A stretch of 64,000 nt of DNA, from positions 4,278,001-4,342,000 of the forward strand of contig JANTQA010000060.1 of assembly GCA_027625915.1 (NCBI GenBank). The letters are read 5' to 3'. Source of the stretch: Anaeramoeba flamelloides (taxonomy: Eukaryota; Metamonada; Anaeramoebidae). Both the position numbers and the translations under genes were made by a program. Shown here piece after piece: positions 12,391-25,414 of the stretch; positions within the stretch are counted from its first letter, which is position 1; each line of letters begins with the position of its first letter. The notes beneath the pieces were generated by a model that saw only the letters and a program-made list of their open reading frames with translations, had not been told where the DNA came from and searched no databases.

Positions 12391-13731
12391 GGGAGTAGCC
12401 ACACCATAAGACATCATAAAAAATTGAGAGAGACAAGATAAGAGTATTTGATTTTAGTGTCGTGTGATCCTAGATTCTCCTAAAAATATATTTTAAAAAA
12501 ATTATTTGATATTTTTTTTTTTAGTAATGTTAAAAAAAAAAAAAGAGAATTTATTGATAAAATAGTTTTTTTTTTTTTTAAAAAATCAACTTTATTCCAA
12601 AAATTTTGGCATGGTTTAATCAGTTAGAAGAATAGTAATATCATGCTTTAAATTCAATTTGGGAATTATTTGATTTTACAAACTATTTCATTTTTAGTCT
12701 TTTTTTTATGTTTGCATTTTCAATTTTTCGATTTACTAAATATGTTTCGTTAGATCTGGATTTTTTTGTTCGATGGTCTGATAGAATGATAGTGTTGAGT
12801 TTGTTAAATTGAAAAATTACATACAATTGGTCCATGGTATCTTATCATTTGATCGATCAACAATTGTTGGTGTAATTTTAACAAATCTACCAATATCATT
12901 TATTGTTCAACTCGTTTATTATTTTGTACACACTAATTTTGATTTTTTTCATTTTTTTTTTCTTCTTTTATTTAGATTAAACGGATTAATTAAAAAAACA
13001 TTAATACTATATTACACAAATGTGATTTTATATTAGGTTTGGAAAAATATAATTAAGTGAGTTTTTTTTTTGCCTATTTTTGATTTTCTGATGTATCCAA
13101 ATTTTTGGAAATAATTGAGTTTTTTATTGGGGAGAAGATAATTTCAGATTCTTAGAATAAAACTTTTAGCTATTTTGTTGTTTAAAATTTGATAGAATAT
13201 AATCATATTCACATCTCCAATTCCACCAAATCCAACTATTAAAATCCTAAAAAGTAATGTTTGGGATAATTATGATATTTATCGGAATCCTTTTAACTAT
13301 TTAAGACCCATCCATGTTTCCTTTTGTGATTCTCTCTATTGTAATGTTATTGTTTTTTTAAATGCAATCTATTAATCCCAAATGTCACTGATAAAAAATA
13401 TTTCTAATTGCTTTTTGAGGTAATGATTAAAAAGATTAAAAAATGATGAAAAAAGAAAAATGAAACAATTAAATGCCATAATAGAATGTTGAGAGAAGGA
13501 TAAAAGAGAAGTCATTCAACATTCAAAACACTATTTTAAGCAATTCAACTCAACATTCTATTGTGGCAATTTCTTTGAGACTTTTGAAAAAAAAATTAAA
13601 AAAATTTAATGAATGAAGTACTTTAAATAATAAAAATCAATGAGTTACAACCAAAGTAAAAAATGTTATTTTCTGATCCTCTTCAGAATTGGAAAAAAGT
13701 TGAAAAATTTTCCTTTACCGTGGCTACTCCC
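12391..13731. mobile_element. TTAA-flanked DNA element, ends GGGAGTAGCCAC
   Basis: 1341 bp bounded by 12-bp inverted repeats (GGGAGTAGCCAC at the left, GTGGCTACTCCC at the right) with TTAA on both sides (12387-12390 and 13732-13735). No transposase frame is visible; a 75-codon frame at 12809-13036 (+) has no recognisable domain. The interior holds a distant relative of the 0.55 kb repeat at 33040 (GATCGATCAA and TTTCGTTAGATC blocks) and a small inverted repeat (GCCATAATAGAATGTTGAG at about 13475, with its near-complement at about 13545). Confidence 0.75.
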
Positions 13732-13735
13732 TTAA

Positions 13736-13945
13736 GGTTGACATTCACATATTCAGGAAAAAAGATTATCTGCTGTTAGGTATAAGATCATGTTGTTATT
13801 TTGGTTCGTAGCTGATCGATCTTTAACTTCAGGTTAATTTTAATAGTGATTAAAAAATTAATTTTTTATAATTTTTTGATCCAAAATTAGAATTGAAGAG
13901 TGTAAGATGAATAGATCTGAAGGCAAGCTTATTAAAAAATATACC
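13736..13945 (+). mobile_element. Partial copy of the TTAA foldback element of 40559-41106
   Basis: It begins GGTTGACATTCACATATTCAGG right after the TTAA that ends the preceding element, and follows the left arm of 40559-41106 (AAAAAAGATTATCT, CTGATCGATC, GAATTGAAGAGTGTAA). The matching right arm is not seen. It shares its left TTAA with the neighbouring element. Confidence 0.6.
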
Positions 13946-14856
13946 ACTTATATTACCAATTGACACACTTAGTCCCCTTTTACCCTATTGAAGAAAAAAA
14001 TAATAAAAATAAATAAAAGTATCCAAATAAAACCAAACATAGACTAAACTCTGTTTCAGTCAAAGTTGCCCAACATTTTTTTCAAATATCAATTATTTTT
14101 TATAATTAACCTTTGAAGAACAAATAAGAAATACGCATAATAACACACATCAAAGAATTGTTGGTATATGCCTGAAAGTAAACTAATTAATTAATATATT
14201 TCCTTAAAAATTTTAAAACCCAAAATTCGTAGGTTTCTAATTGAGCAAAAACAACACTTTTCATTTTGAACTTCTACTGGTATTTGAATAATAAATATGA
14301 AACAATTCTCATTTCATTTTCCATATATATCTTTTATAAATCAAGTCCCCAAACGAAGTGTGTTGGTATTTGTGGTCTCTATTTGAAAAAGGAAAGGAAA
14401 ATGAAGTGAAAAATTTTTTATATTTATTAAACAAATATCATGATCAAGTATCCAAAAAGAATTCCAATAGAAATCAATGTGATTTCTCAACAATTATTTT
14501 CCAGGTTTTAATAACCTTAGAAAAACATGTTTTTACCAAATAAATATCGTGTTGGATTAAAAAAAATTTTTACAAATAAATTAGGTTTAAAAAAAAAATT
14601 GAAAAAAAAAAAAAAATAAAAATGTGAAAAAATGATTTCAATTATGAAAAATTCCAAAATAAAATTTTACTTCTAATATCCCTGCAAACCCTTTAAACTC
14701 ATATAATTCATCCATTACAGCTGCGGACCTTTGACTGTAAAATAGTTTATTTTTATAATTTTTAAAAGATCTAGTTTTAATACATTTATAAGGGTTAAAA
14801 AGAGATTTATCTCTATATTATTATCAAAAAAATCTTTTCATTTTTTGGGATCTTGA

Positions 14857-15528
14857 TCATTTTTTCTAATTTTGCAAATTTTAGTTTTACTTTTTCAAAT
14901 TTCTCTTTTTCTTTTTTTTGACTTTCTTTTTCTTTTTTTTTGAAAAAATTTTCTTTTTTTATTTTTTCTTTTCTAATTTTATTGAAAAAGATCAAGTGGA
15001 AAAAAAAAAGAGATCTTCCAAAAGACTAATAATCACTAAAATAATTGAGGAGATGTAATCCCTTTTGAAAATGGATTTAATTATTCATAAAAAATCTTTT
15101 TTTTTTATCTTTTTTTCAGTGAAAGTTCAGTAATAAAAAAACGGTAAATGCTCATTACAAAAATTGTCACACGTTTTGTTTTAGTTTTTGGTTTATTTTT
15201 TTTAATTTTTAATATATCAAGCTTTTATATATTTAGAAGGACTTAAAGGTCTATTACCAATCAGATTTAGTTATTAATTGTTCTTGATTACTAAAGGATA
15301 TTTTTTTTTTTTTTTTTAATTTATTATTTCAGGTGAGTCACATTATTTGAAAAAAAGTTTATTTTGTTAATTTTTTGCTGAACTTTCACTGAAAAAAAGA
15401 TGAACAACAAGATTTTTTTTGAATAATTAAATCTATTTTCAAAGACCTTACATAGTCACAATTATCATAGTGATTATGTTTCTTTTCGAACATCTCTTTT
15501 TTTTTTCCACACAATCTTTTTAAAAAAT

Positions 15529-15563
<35 letters not shown>

Positions 15564-15673
15564 AAGAAAAAGAAAGTCAAAAAAAAAGAAAAAGAAAAAC
15601 AAAAGAAAAACAAAATAAAAACAAAAATTTGAAAAATGCAAAACTAAAATTTGCAAAATTAGAAAAAATGATT
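14857..15673. repeat. Foldback repeat with ~280-300-bp inverted arms
   Basis: The left arm (about 14857-15135) and right arm (about 15366-15673) are inverted copies. Paired blocks are ATCATTTTTTCTAATTTTGC with its complement near 15655, TTTTGACTTTCTTTTTC with its complement near 15570, and CAGTGAAAGTTCAG with CTGAACTTTCACTG. The arms carry long A or T runs. No gene was seen. Part of the right side (15605-15790) recurs directly at about 16220-16390. Confidence 0.65.
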
Positions 15674-16722
15674 CAATCGAAAAATTTGAAAATTATTTTT
15701 TGTTAAGAATACTGAAATAAACCCTCAAAAAAAACCCCATTAACATTATAAAGTGAGTCAAAATTTTGAAAAATAGTATATAAACTCCATTTCACTGAAA
15801 GGAACCCAGCCAAAATTGAAAAATTGACTTTATTTTTCAATGAATCAACTAAACTTAGATTGTTTAGAAATCCGAGAAATGATAAACTTTGTATTAGATT
15901 CGATAATCATAAAATAAAGACATGGAAAAACCATAAATTTCCGAAAAAAAAAAATGTTAAAAATTTTTTTGGTACCCTTTCATTGGAACGTCTCGTTCAA
16001 AATTCTCAATTTCTTTTGGAAATTAAAATCAGTTACAATAAAATTTTTTACAATAAATGTTTTGATTTTAAAAGAACATACATTTTCTCACTTTTCTTAA
16101 TGTTAATTTGGGGTTTAGATTAACTTTTTTCTTTCAAAACATAAATCAAAGAAAAAAAAATTTAAAAGAAAAAATTTGAAAAATAAAAGAAAATAGAAAA
16201 TAAAATTGAAAAAGCAAAAATCAAACAAAACAAAACAAAAATGTGAAGAAATTCGAAAAAATAAATTCTGATCTAACAATTGACAATTTTATTTTGATAA
16301 GAATAATGGACAAAACCCCACAAAACAGCATCCAGTACCATTTAAAAGCAAGTCAACATTTATGAAAAATAGTTTACATTCACACAATTAACAAATAAAA
16401 TATATGATTAAATTAAAAAAAGGAAAACTTGAAAACACCCAAAAAATCATTCTTTTGATGTTGCTTTTTTTATTTTAATATAATGGAAGGAAATTATGGA
16501 TTTTTTTATATTCATGTCTTTTTCAGAAATCAAACAAAGACAAAAAAATTCGTAAAATATCCAAGTCATGAAAGGCAAAAAAAAAAAAAAACACATATAT
16601 TTTCGTTGTAGTTTTATTTCAAAAAATTACATTTTATTCGAGATGCACATAAATACATAGATCGACAGATATGCACAATTTGTTTTTTTTTTTTCTGGAG
16701 ATTTTTATTTCTTGAATTGAAA
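15674..16722. other. Intergenic with a short diverged direct repeat
   Basis: A block containing AAGAATA, AACCCC, AAGTGAGTCAA and GAAAAATAGT at 15700-15790 recurs more diverged at 16290-16375. A 99-codon frame at 15824-16123 (+) has no domain. Otherwise AT-rich. Confidence 0.4.
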
Positions 16723-19700
16723 TTATATTGTTGTATTTGGATAACACCAGTTGTTTAATGGTATACAATTTAAATATTTACAAGATACACACCACGAATC
16801 ACCACTTTCTTTAAAATAAAAAATTGAAAACCCAATGGCAAAAAATAATATTAGTAATATTAGTGATAGTAATAAAGGAAAAGGTTTTGAATGATAATAC
16901 CGAAAAAAAGGCAAATTTATAATGGATAATAATATCCCACAAAATAACCCCGAAATATTACCAATATTATCCTGATAAGGAAATAACCCAAGGAGGAGCC
17001 CAACAAAAAGAATTATACAAATCCTAAATATTGATTTTTTGAAGGATTTTATTACTTTCTTATTGACAACAAGATCGCAAATAAAAACTGCATGAATCCC
17101 AAATAATGAACCCGAAGGTCCTGAAAAAACCATTTGAGGTAAAAAAAGTGTAGAATATAAAACAGATCCAAGTCCCGATATACAATAAATACTTGCTATT
17201 CTCCAAAAGCCAATCATCTTTTCAAGCAGCACTGCGGCACGGTAATGCACAATAAAGGTTATAGCCAATTGTAAAATACCTGCATTTAAAAAAACTTTAA
17301 TAGTAATATTTATAATACCAGTATTACCACAAAAAAGAAAGAAAATAAACCCAAGAATGAATTCAACACCGAACATTAAATAAATAGACAAATAATAATA
17401 TAAATATGTATAAATATATACTTGGAGAAAAAAAACGCCAAATGCCAGTTTTTGATTTCAATAATGGTCCATATTTTGCTCCAAGCTCAATTAATGTTTG
17501 TGAAGATGGCTCTATTTCAAAAAAAAATAATTTTATTTAATAAAAATAAAAGTTAATTATTCAAAAAATAAATTAATAAAATTCAAAATTCTAAAAGAAA
17601 TTTTAATAAGGGTTGTTATTCATTTGAAAAATTTTAAGAGTTTCAGATTTTTTTATGGGTGGATTTATTATTATAAAAACTCATATAAAACCAAGAAAAG
17701 ATGAAAAAGTTTCCGAACATATCAAAGAAGACTAAAATACCGATTTCCCCGTATTACAAATTTTTGTTATTAAAGTCCTAATCAACATTTAAACTTATAT
17801 TTAGTTATATTATTATTATTTCATTTACCCCACCACCTTTCTGAACTTTAATAAAAAATGATATTTTTTTTACTATTTAGAAATACCAGTCAACAAAAAT
17901 ACCCAAGAAAAAACGATTCCCTTTTGTTAACACATTACAATATATTTCCAACTTACTTCAATCACAAATCCCTATTTTTGACAAAATTTTAATTAAGATT
18001 TATAATAAGCATTATTGGGTTGAAAAAGATAAAATTTCGATATTTATTTTCCAAATTATTAATAAGGGAAATTTGTGACAATGATTGTTTAGTGAGAGAA
18101 TAAGATTATTTGGATTTTGGCAGAATATTTTTAATTTCTGATTTTATCAGAAATAAAAATAGTTTTATCGAATTTATCAATTATTCCTGAAAATACCTTT
18201 GCCAACTCCAAAATTTAAGATCATATTTTATTTTGATACAAAAAGTCTAAATAATAAAGCACCATTTAAATTGTTTTTGCATCTTTTTTAATGTTTATTG
18301 GCTTTGTAGATAATTTCTTTAAGGCATTATTTAAAACAAAAAATTTTGCTCAATTTATTACAACTTTTTTTTTTTTTTTTTTGAATTATCTTGAATTTAC
18401 CCATTATCGTGAATTTTTGAATATTATCAGAAATAATTTGGATTATCAGCAAAAAAACACAACTTGATGATAATCTACATTATCGTGAAAAGATAAATTA
18501 ATCACTAATTTGCCGATTTGTTATGAAAATTCTAATATTACTGATAATCACTATTGATAAAAGTTCAAAAAATGATGTTTTCAGTTTCTATTATTTATTT
18601 ATTCTGATTTTAAAAGAAAAAAAAACAAAATTGTTTTACTTTATTATTTTTAGTGAAAAGGTGATTTTTTGAAAGTAAATTTGAAAATACTATTCAGGTT
18701 GTGTAATTAAAAAAAATGTGAGATATGAAAAAAATGTAGGATGTTTTTTTTGTGAAATTTTCAAAAATTAATTGGGAATATTGCCATTTTAGAAAAAAAT
18801 GATCAAATAGGAAAAAAAATCGAAACGGTTATTAATTGGTAACCTTGTTAGAACCTGAAAATTCAAAGAAAGATCGAATATTTAAAGAAAAAAATAAATG
18901 ATTAAAGACAAAATGAAGGATTAAACATAGTAACAGTTTTTATAATAATATCTTTTGGTGTGGGTTTTTCTTTGATTAATCTAAACTCTTTTTCAAATAA
19001 AAGGGCACAAAAAATTTTAAGAATTATTCATAAATGAATCAAATTAATTGTAGTATCATTCAAAAATCTAAGAAACGCTTTAAAACCTAAAAAACACTCA
19101 AATGAATCTTTAAAACTCATTAAAACAAAACAATAAAAATTAAAATTCAATATTTTAAAAATTGGTGTGCCCTTTTATTTGAAATGAGAAATCTCGTTTT
19201 GTAAATTGTAAAGAAAAAAATGATAAACCCAATAAAAACCTTTGAACAAGGCGAATTGGGAAAAAGTTCTCAATATTTTATTGATAATTCTTTACACGTA
19301 AAACTTTTGTTCTTTAAAGTCTCATATTCAATATAAAGCCGCAATTCATCTGGTATTTTGTTGGAATGTTTTTTCTTTATTTCTCTTTTCTTTGTTCCAT
19401 GTATCAATCCAATAATGGTCTTTCTTAATTCCTATTTCTAGCTCATTCGAAATCAAACTTAAACTGTTTCCATTTATACACAGGTAGATTATTTCCAAAT
19501 TGGTTTCTTTTTATCTTGCTTTTTCATTTTCCAACTATTCAATATCCAAAAATAAAAAAAGCAAAAAATGAAAAAATGAATAATTAAAATGAAAATCACC
19601 AATAAGTAATTATCTTATTAACAATCAAATTTGATGGTATTGGCGATTTGAGAGGTGTACCCTTTTGTTTGAAAAATAGTTTATTATTAAAAATAATTGT

Positions 19701-21576
19701 TGAAAATATTGGCTATTTTTGGAGATCTCCAAAGCCAATATTGTGATTTTGGTAATATAAAGTAGATTTATATTCTATTTGTTGTTTCAATTGATAACAA
19801 TCAAATGAAGTTTTTTTTTAAAGTTTGTTTGTTTCTTCTTGGAAATTGATTTTACTTTGTATTTCCAGGTTCTATTAAGGTTACCAATTAAAAACCAGTT
19901 CGATTTTTTTTCCTATTTGATCATTTTTTTCCCAAACATGATCATTAAAAGAATTTTTTCAAAAAAAAATTAAACATTTGCTAATTTTTTACTTTTTGAT
20001 AAATTCACTTAGAATAAGCACAATTGGTTAATAAGAGATCTTGGATTAAAAATTATTTTGAAAGTTATTTTGCAATTTAATTTGGAAAAACCAATTTTCT
20101 ATTAAGATTTTTTTAAAATTTAATAGTAAAAAATGTGAAAATTTTTTTGCTTCTAGTTAATTGTTTATTTTTTAAAAGCATTTTAAATTTAATAAATATC
20201 TTTCGAATGAAAAATCAATAATTTGGACTATTATGGAATTATTTATTGTTTTAAATTCAAAAAAAATAAATTTTTTTGATTTTCCGTTAGGTTTTTTTTA
20301 ATTTCTGAAATCAAAAGAAAATTTATAAAATTTTCGGTTTATTTTTGAAATTAAAAAAAACCAAGACAGTCTACAGTACTTGACGGCACTTTACTGACAC
20401 TTTCGTTAGGTTTTTCAAAATTAAAAAGAATCGAGTTCAATCTAAGAGATTTAACTCGGTATTTTTGAATTATGAAATGCTAGACAACTCTAATGCACTT
20501 GAAGGGCACGGAATCTTTATCATCAGTTAATGATTTTTTTTTTCGTATTTGGATTTTTGTTTTGCTAAAAGAGTATTTTCAAAACTATTGGTTATTACAC
20601 ATTCAAAAAAAATATTCCAAAGTTGAATTTAAGGAAAATTCATAGTCACATCAATTTAATAGTTAGTACTCAAAAATAGAACTTTTTTCTCGACTAGAGA
20701 CTTTTAAAAAATCTGTAGTTCTAGCTAAAAACAATAAATACAATAGCCTCAAGAATTTGTAGGACTGGAATGTTTATTATGTTGTGAATAAAACCTTATT
20801 GAAAATGGTGAAATGATAATTGAAGTTTTGTCAAACTTGAATTTTTCAATTTATTTTGATCAAATCAGTGTTGTTCCTAAAATAAATTTTCCCAGCTTTT
20901 TTGGAGATGGCTTAAATCGTAAAATAATCTGATGAAATATATCATACCTTCACAACAACATTTGAAACAAATAAATTTTGTATGAATGTATTTATTGCGA
21001 TCCCGAAAAATGGGATCCGATATTTTCTTTCTGTTTGTAAAGGTTCTGAAATAATTTGATTTCAAAACAAAGCAAATTAACAGATTAAAAAGAAATAAAT
21101 AATCACTTACCACCCCATGGATTACTTAACAAAGAATCAAAGCCACGGTTTTTAATGATGGAAACTATTATCATTACTAATTGGATCAAAGTAATTATTA
21201 TGATAAATATAGGCGGAAAAACTGTGGGCTTCTTCGATTTTGCATTGGCACTTTTGTTATTGTTTTCGAGAACCCGATCGATAATTTGTGAGTTCACCTT
21301 TTCTTCTTCTTGATTGTTTTTAAAGATCAGTTGAGACTCTTTAGAATTTAAAAGAGGAAGATCTTTTTTTCTTTTTCTCTTTTTATTTTTGATCAAAGAA
21401 AAGAGTGTTTGGTTGCTTTTTTTTTTTCTCAAAGAATTATTTTCAGAAACATCTAAAGAAGATTTTGAAAGAAGGAGAGTTTTTTCTGTAATTGGATTTT
21501 CACTGTTCTTATTCTCCTTTCTTAAATTGTTTGATTTTTCATTAAAAAAATCGCTTGAAGAATTTGATAAAGCCAT
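16723..21576 (-). CDS. Rhomboid-superfamily membrane protein, predicted inactive
   Basis: Gene model: exons 21111-21576, 17422-17511 and 16723-17294 with phase-1 GT-AG junctions. Introns are 3599 and 127 bp, and the protein is 375 residues. A basic, Ser/Asn-rich cytosolic tail (1-125) precedes TM1 (IFIIIITLIQLVMIIVSII). The classic eukaryotic rhomboid block NPWG-EPSSQTLIELGAKYGP is rebuilt exactly across the long intron. Then come WRFFSPIFLNAGILQL, five or six more membrane segments, and a Cys-rich tail (WCVSCKYLNCIP) seen in rhomboids and iRhoms. Rhomboid proteases need Ser in GxSG plus His in the later AH-xxG segment. Here GPSGS keeps the Ser, but the His position is Asn (DNIGNISG). The L-loop/TM2 HAGxxHxxxN motif reads NAGILQLAIT. 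This predicts an iRhom-like pseudoprotease that binds or traffics membrane clients. The proline before the Ser also recalls iRhoms. Confidence 0.85.
18062..18552 (+). repeat. ~490-bp dispersed repeat, copy 1 (inside rhomboid intron)
   Basis: It runs from AGGGAAATTTGTGACAATG to ATGAAAATTCTAATATT. The reverse complement lies at 36166-36656 with high similarity across the whole length, including a long T run. No coding frame and no clear terminal inverted repeats. Both copies sit in large introns. Confidence 0.8.
18793..19935. repeat. Foldback element with nested inverted repeat (inside rhomboid intron)
   Basis: The outer arms at 18793-18858 and 19867-19935 are inverted near-identical copies (ATGATCAAATAGGAAAAAAA and AATTGGTAACCTT blocks). 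Inside, TTTCAAATAAAAGGGCACA at 18992-19010 faces its complement at 19166-19184. A diverged third copy of that end lies at 19655-19674. No coding capacity. Confidence 0.7.
20286..20373. repeat. Hairpin module, TTAGGTTTTTTTTAAT family
   Basis: A ~40-bp arm (GTTAGGTTTTTTTTAATTTC and onward) faces its complement around a short spacer, followed by GTACTTGACGGCAC. The module recurs at 23334-23413 and 31032-31111. Confidence 0.7.
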
Positions 21577-22285
21577 CGGAGTATATTTATGTTAATCAAA
21601 ACAATAAAACTCTCCTGTTCAATGTATATTCTCGGTGTAAACCTGCTTTCTTTGTTGAAACAAAATTACAATCTCTTTGTGATAAAGATCCTTGGTTGTT
21701 GAATTAAATGAAAAAATGATTGAACTTTTTAATTTCATTTTTAACTTTTTGGATTTTTTTTTTTTAAGGGAGTATTGGAAAAATAGAGTTGTTAATAATT
21801 GAAGAATGTTGTCATTGGAAATAAATCATATAAAAACTGTTAGGTTCAAATTGCTCTAAAAAATCTATTATAAATGCTATAAAACAATAAATTAAAAATT
21901 TTTTTACATAATGATCAAAATTAAAAATAGCTATTTTAGGAAATTAACTACCCAAAGTTTTTCGGATCTAAAAAGTGAGAAACCCAAAATAAGATTATTT
22001 GATTATTACAGAATTTAATATTTCATCTTGTGGACTGTATAAAAAAATAAATATATTTATCAATTTTCTAATTTAAATAGTAATTGAATAATTACCTACC
22101 AAAAAATCGAAAAGATTGATTTGTTTTATTTCCATTAAATGAAAACTATTAGTTTATAAAGATTTCAAATACTTGTAAATAATTTATAAAGAAAATTAGT
22201 AGGCTAATTAGTTATAATTTTGAAAAAAATAAACATTTTTATAGTTTTGATTCGGAAAAAATCACTTGGTTATGTCATCAGTTTG

Positions 22286-22440
22286 TCCTGAAAGAACGAA
22301 AAAAATGAGATTGTTTAAAGTGAATTAAGAGGAAATTAGTTGTCGTTCTTACAACTCCTCAATATCATTTTAACACTATAACAATGTCTTTATTTTGGGT
22401 CTGGAAGGGGGCCCAAAACAAGGAATTATAACAATGGTGA
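22286..22440. repeat. Repeat shared with 51184-51330
   Basis: Contains GTCGTTCTTACAACTCCTCA and GTCCTGAAAGAACG. The 51184-51330 region holds GTCGTTCTTCGAACTCCTCA and the complement of the second block, plus a CCTTCCAGAC/TCTGGAAGG pair. The shared blocks are rearranged relative to each other. Class unknown. Confidence 0.55.
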
Positions 22441-23059
22441 TTTTTTGAACAAATTAAACAATATGAGATATTTTTTATTTTTTGGAAATAAGGATCTAAT
22501 TCTACACCACAGACAATAAATAAACAAAAATATTTAACCAAGTAAAAAACAATTTGTTATTTTTCAATAGTATATTTAATAAAATTTTCTTCAAAGGATC
22601 TTTTCCTCCAAATATATTTATCAAAAACACTGATGTTAAAATTTACCTTTTCTCCATTAAAGACAAAAATTTGTTAAAAACAACACAAATACAAATCATA
22701 TTGTCAACTTTTCAATAAGTATCTACCCACCCCCCCTATATCATCCTTGTTAAGAAACATCAAAGGAAATTAAACATAAAAACTCACATTTATTATATAT
22801 TATTAATAGTGACTGATTTTGAGCAATTCCTCTAAAAATTCACAAGTTGACATAGCAAACAAAACAGTTTTTTTTCTAATTTTTTTAAATTTGCAATTGT
22901 GTTTTTTTCTCATTTTGAAATCCTTTATAAATATTTATTTTTTGTGAGAAAGGAGTAATCAAAGAAAAATTACTAAATCAATAAAGAGAAGAAGAAAAAT
23001 AATTAAAATATTAAAGTACAAAAATATTATATCATTTACATGACCAAATTAAAAATTAT

Positions 23060-23480
23060 CCACTGTCATTAGGTTTTCTAGGATTTAAAAGAATTGAGTA
23101 AAATCCTTGATTTTACTAAATCCTTTCCAACCAGGGAAAAAATAGACATCTTTCATTAGGTTTACTTGAATTTTCTGTTTATTTGTAAAATCAAGAGATT
23201 TTCGTTAGCTTTAATCAATTCTTTTAAATTTTGGTAAACTACTGTTAACTTTTCTTGAGTTTTCAGTTTATCTGCAAAGTTTTCTAGGTTTTTTTGAGGT
23301 TTTCTATTATATTTGTAAAATCAATTAATTTTCCTTAGGTTTTTTTTAATTTTTGAAATTAACCGAAAATTTATTAAAATTTTCTGTTTATTCCAAAAAG
23401 TAAAAAAAACCTAGAACAATTCACAGATAAAATATAAAAAACAAATAAAAGTATAGCACTTGACGGTAACTAAGACACTT
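23060..23480. repeat. Multi-hairpin repeat of the TTAGGTTTT family
   Basis: A series of short palindromic blocks, the clearest at 23334-23413 (CCTTAGGTTTTTTTTAAT arm with its complement). A block at 23060-23140 resembles the last hairpin of the 31245-31318 module. The end carries GCACTTGACGGTAAC, as at the other copies. Confidence 0.65.
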
Positions 23481-25414
23481 TTTGGCACCTTATGACACCA
23501 GGTGACACTATACAATAATATTTTAACATAATTAAAAACCAAAAAACAATAATTTACTAATCAAAAATAATAAAGTTACCCATCAATAATCACAATTCTA
23601 ACATTCAGAATTTTTACTAACTGCTTCAAAAGATATTATTATATAGTATATAACAACTCAAATCAACTAATTTATTTTGTATTTAAAGTATAAATAGAAG
23701 GAAATAATAGAAAATATAGACCATTTTAAACAAAATTCATATTTACCATAGTGTATTCCCTTCATATAGAAAGTAAAGATTGATATTTTTGAATAAATTA
23801 AAATAATTAAATTTTCATAAAAAAAATTTATATTATGAGAGTTTCATTTTTATTTTCATTAATCAATAATCGTGAAATATTATGATTATACACTTAAATT
23901 CCTGAAAGGTGATTTAAGTAAAAGTACACTTAGAGTATAAGGTAAACTTCTACCTCAAAAAAAGGGATATTTTCTATTATTTGATTTATTCAATTAATTT
24001 TAATATTTAATAAGGAGTTATTCTACGACATTAACAAATACTTAAATATACCTCTCAATTTATTGATTTTTTTATGAGAGCAATTATTTCTATAAGATTA
24101 TTAATTATATAATTGCTTTTTTTTTACAAAAAAACTAAAAACTTTATTTTGAAATGCTGATAGGAAAGAAAAAAAAAAGACTAAAATTAAATCAGAGAAA
24201 AAAATTAACAAAATAAAAAGTTTTTTCTATATGTATAATTCTGAATATGTTGTTTTTTCTTATATGTAAATTATCTTGAAAATTCCAAAACCATTTTCAT
24301 ATATCAACGATTAATATAATACTCTATGTGATAGAAATTGACCCAAAACACAAGAATTCTTCACTACAATAACTGGGAAATTTTTCTAGTCGAAGTTAAT
24401 TATTCATACTCAAAATTTAATTTACACTTCTATTTCTCCTTTTAAATAAGTTTTCAACAAATTAAATCTAAAATTTTGTATCTTTTCTGCTTTACTTGTT
24501 TATTATAAAAAAACAAAAATTTAAATAAATCATTTCTATTTAAAAAAATAGCAATTAAAAAAACGCAATGAAAAAAATAATCAAAAAATAAATTAGTGGG
24601 GATAGTGTAGAATAATATTTATTGTATTCTTTTTGAGAGTGGTTATTTTTATAAAATTATAATTACCCCCCCCCCACCCTTGGAGAAAGTTTTAACTATT
24701 TATTAAATCTGATATTTTTATTAAAATAATTCTAATAACTATTTATGGAAATTATTTTATTGATTTTTTTTTGTATTTCAAAATGTAAACTTATCATTTT
24801 TCCTTACAAATGAAATGAAAAAAAAGTGTGAATAATTAGGAAAGAAAAAAAATAAAACAAAAAAAAAAAATTAACAGAGAATGAAATATTAATTGAATAA
24901 ACAATCGATGTTTTCAATTTACCAATTAACATTAATAATAACATGTTTTTAGCAAGTATAAATTACTTTCAAATGACAAAATATCAAGTTTTACACACGC
25001 ACATTACTCTTAAACAAATAACCGAAATTAAAATAAAAGGATTCCAATTTTTAAAATTGCCGTAAAGTACTTGGAAGAGTTTAATTTTTTTTTAAAAAAA
25101 ATTTGAATTAATTTTCGAAATATAAAAATATAAAAATGAAATTGTATTCATTCCAATATTTACAAATTAACATGAAGAATTGATGATAAATTTAGACAAC
25201 AAATAATATTAAAAAATACAATAATTATTTATTTACAATAATTGATTTGTTTTTAATGATCAAACTTTAAAATTAAATTACAAAAAAAAAAAAAAAAAAA
25301 AAAAATATCTTGTTATGGATAAACATTATCACTTTTCTTTCTGAGTGTATTTATATATAATCAATCAAAAGTATTAAAAATGTTCATAAAAAGAAATATA
25401 AAGATAGCACCGAA

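Larger units (their letters stand above)
21577..25414. other. Intergenic between rhomboid-like gene and RMC1
   Basis: No gene supported. It contains the repeat at 22286-22440, the hairpin module region 23060-23480, C-rich runs (22725-22737 and 24666-24679), and otherwise AT-rich DNA with long A runs near 25280. Confidence 0.5.

Noticed and set aside
20877-21113. 78-codon frame after exon 1 of the rhomboid-like gene
   Set aside because: It lies wholly in the long intron; the donor GTAAGTGATT at 21110 explains the boundary.
21764-21790. Another TTAA element (TTAAGGGAGTATTGG)
   Set aside because: Only one end is seen; no matching right end with TTAA was found.
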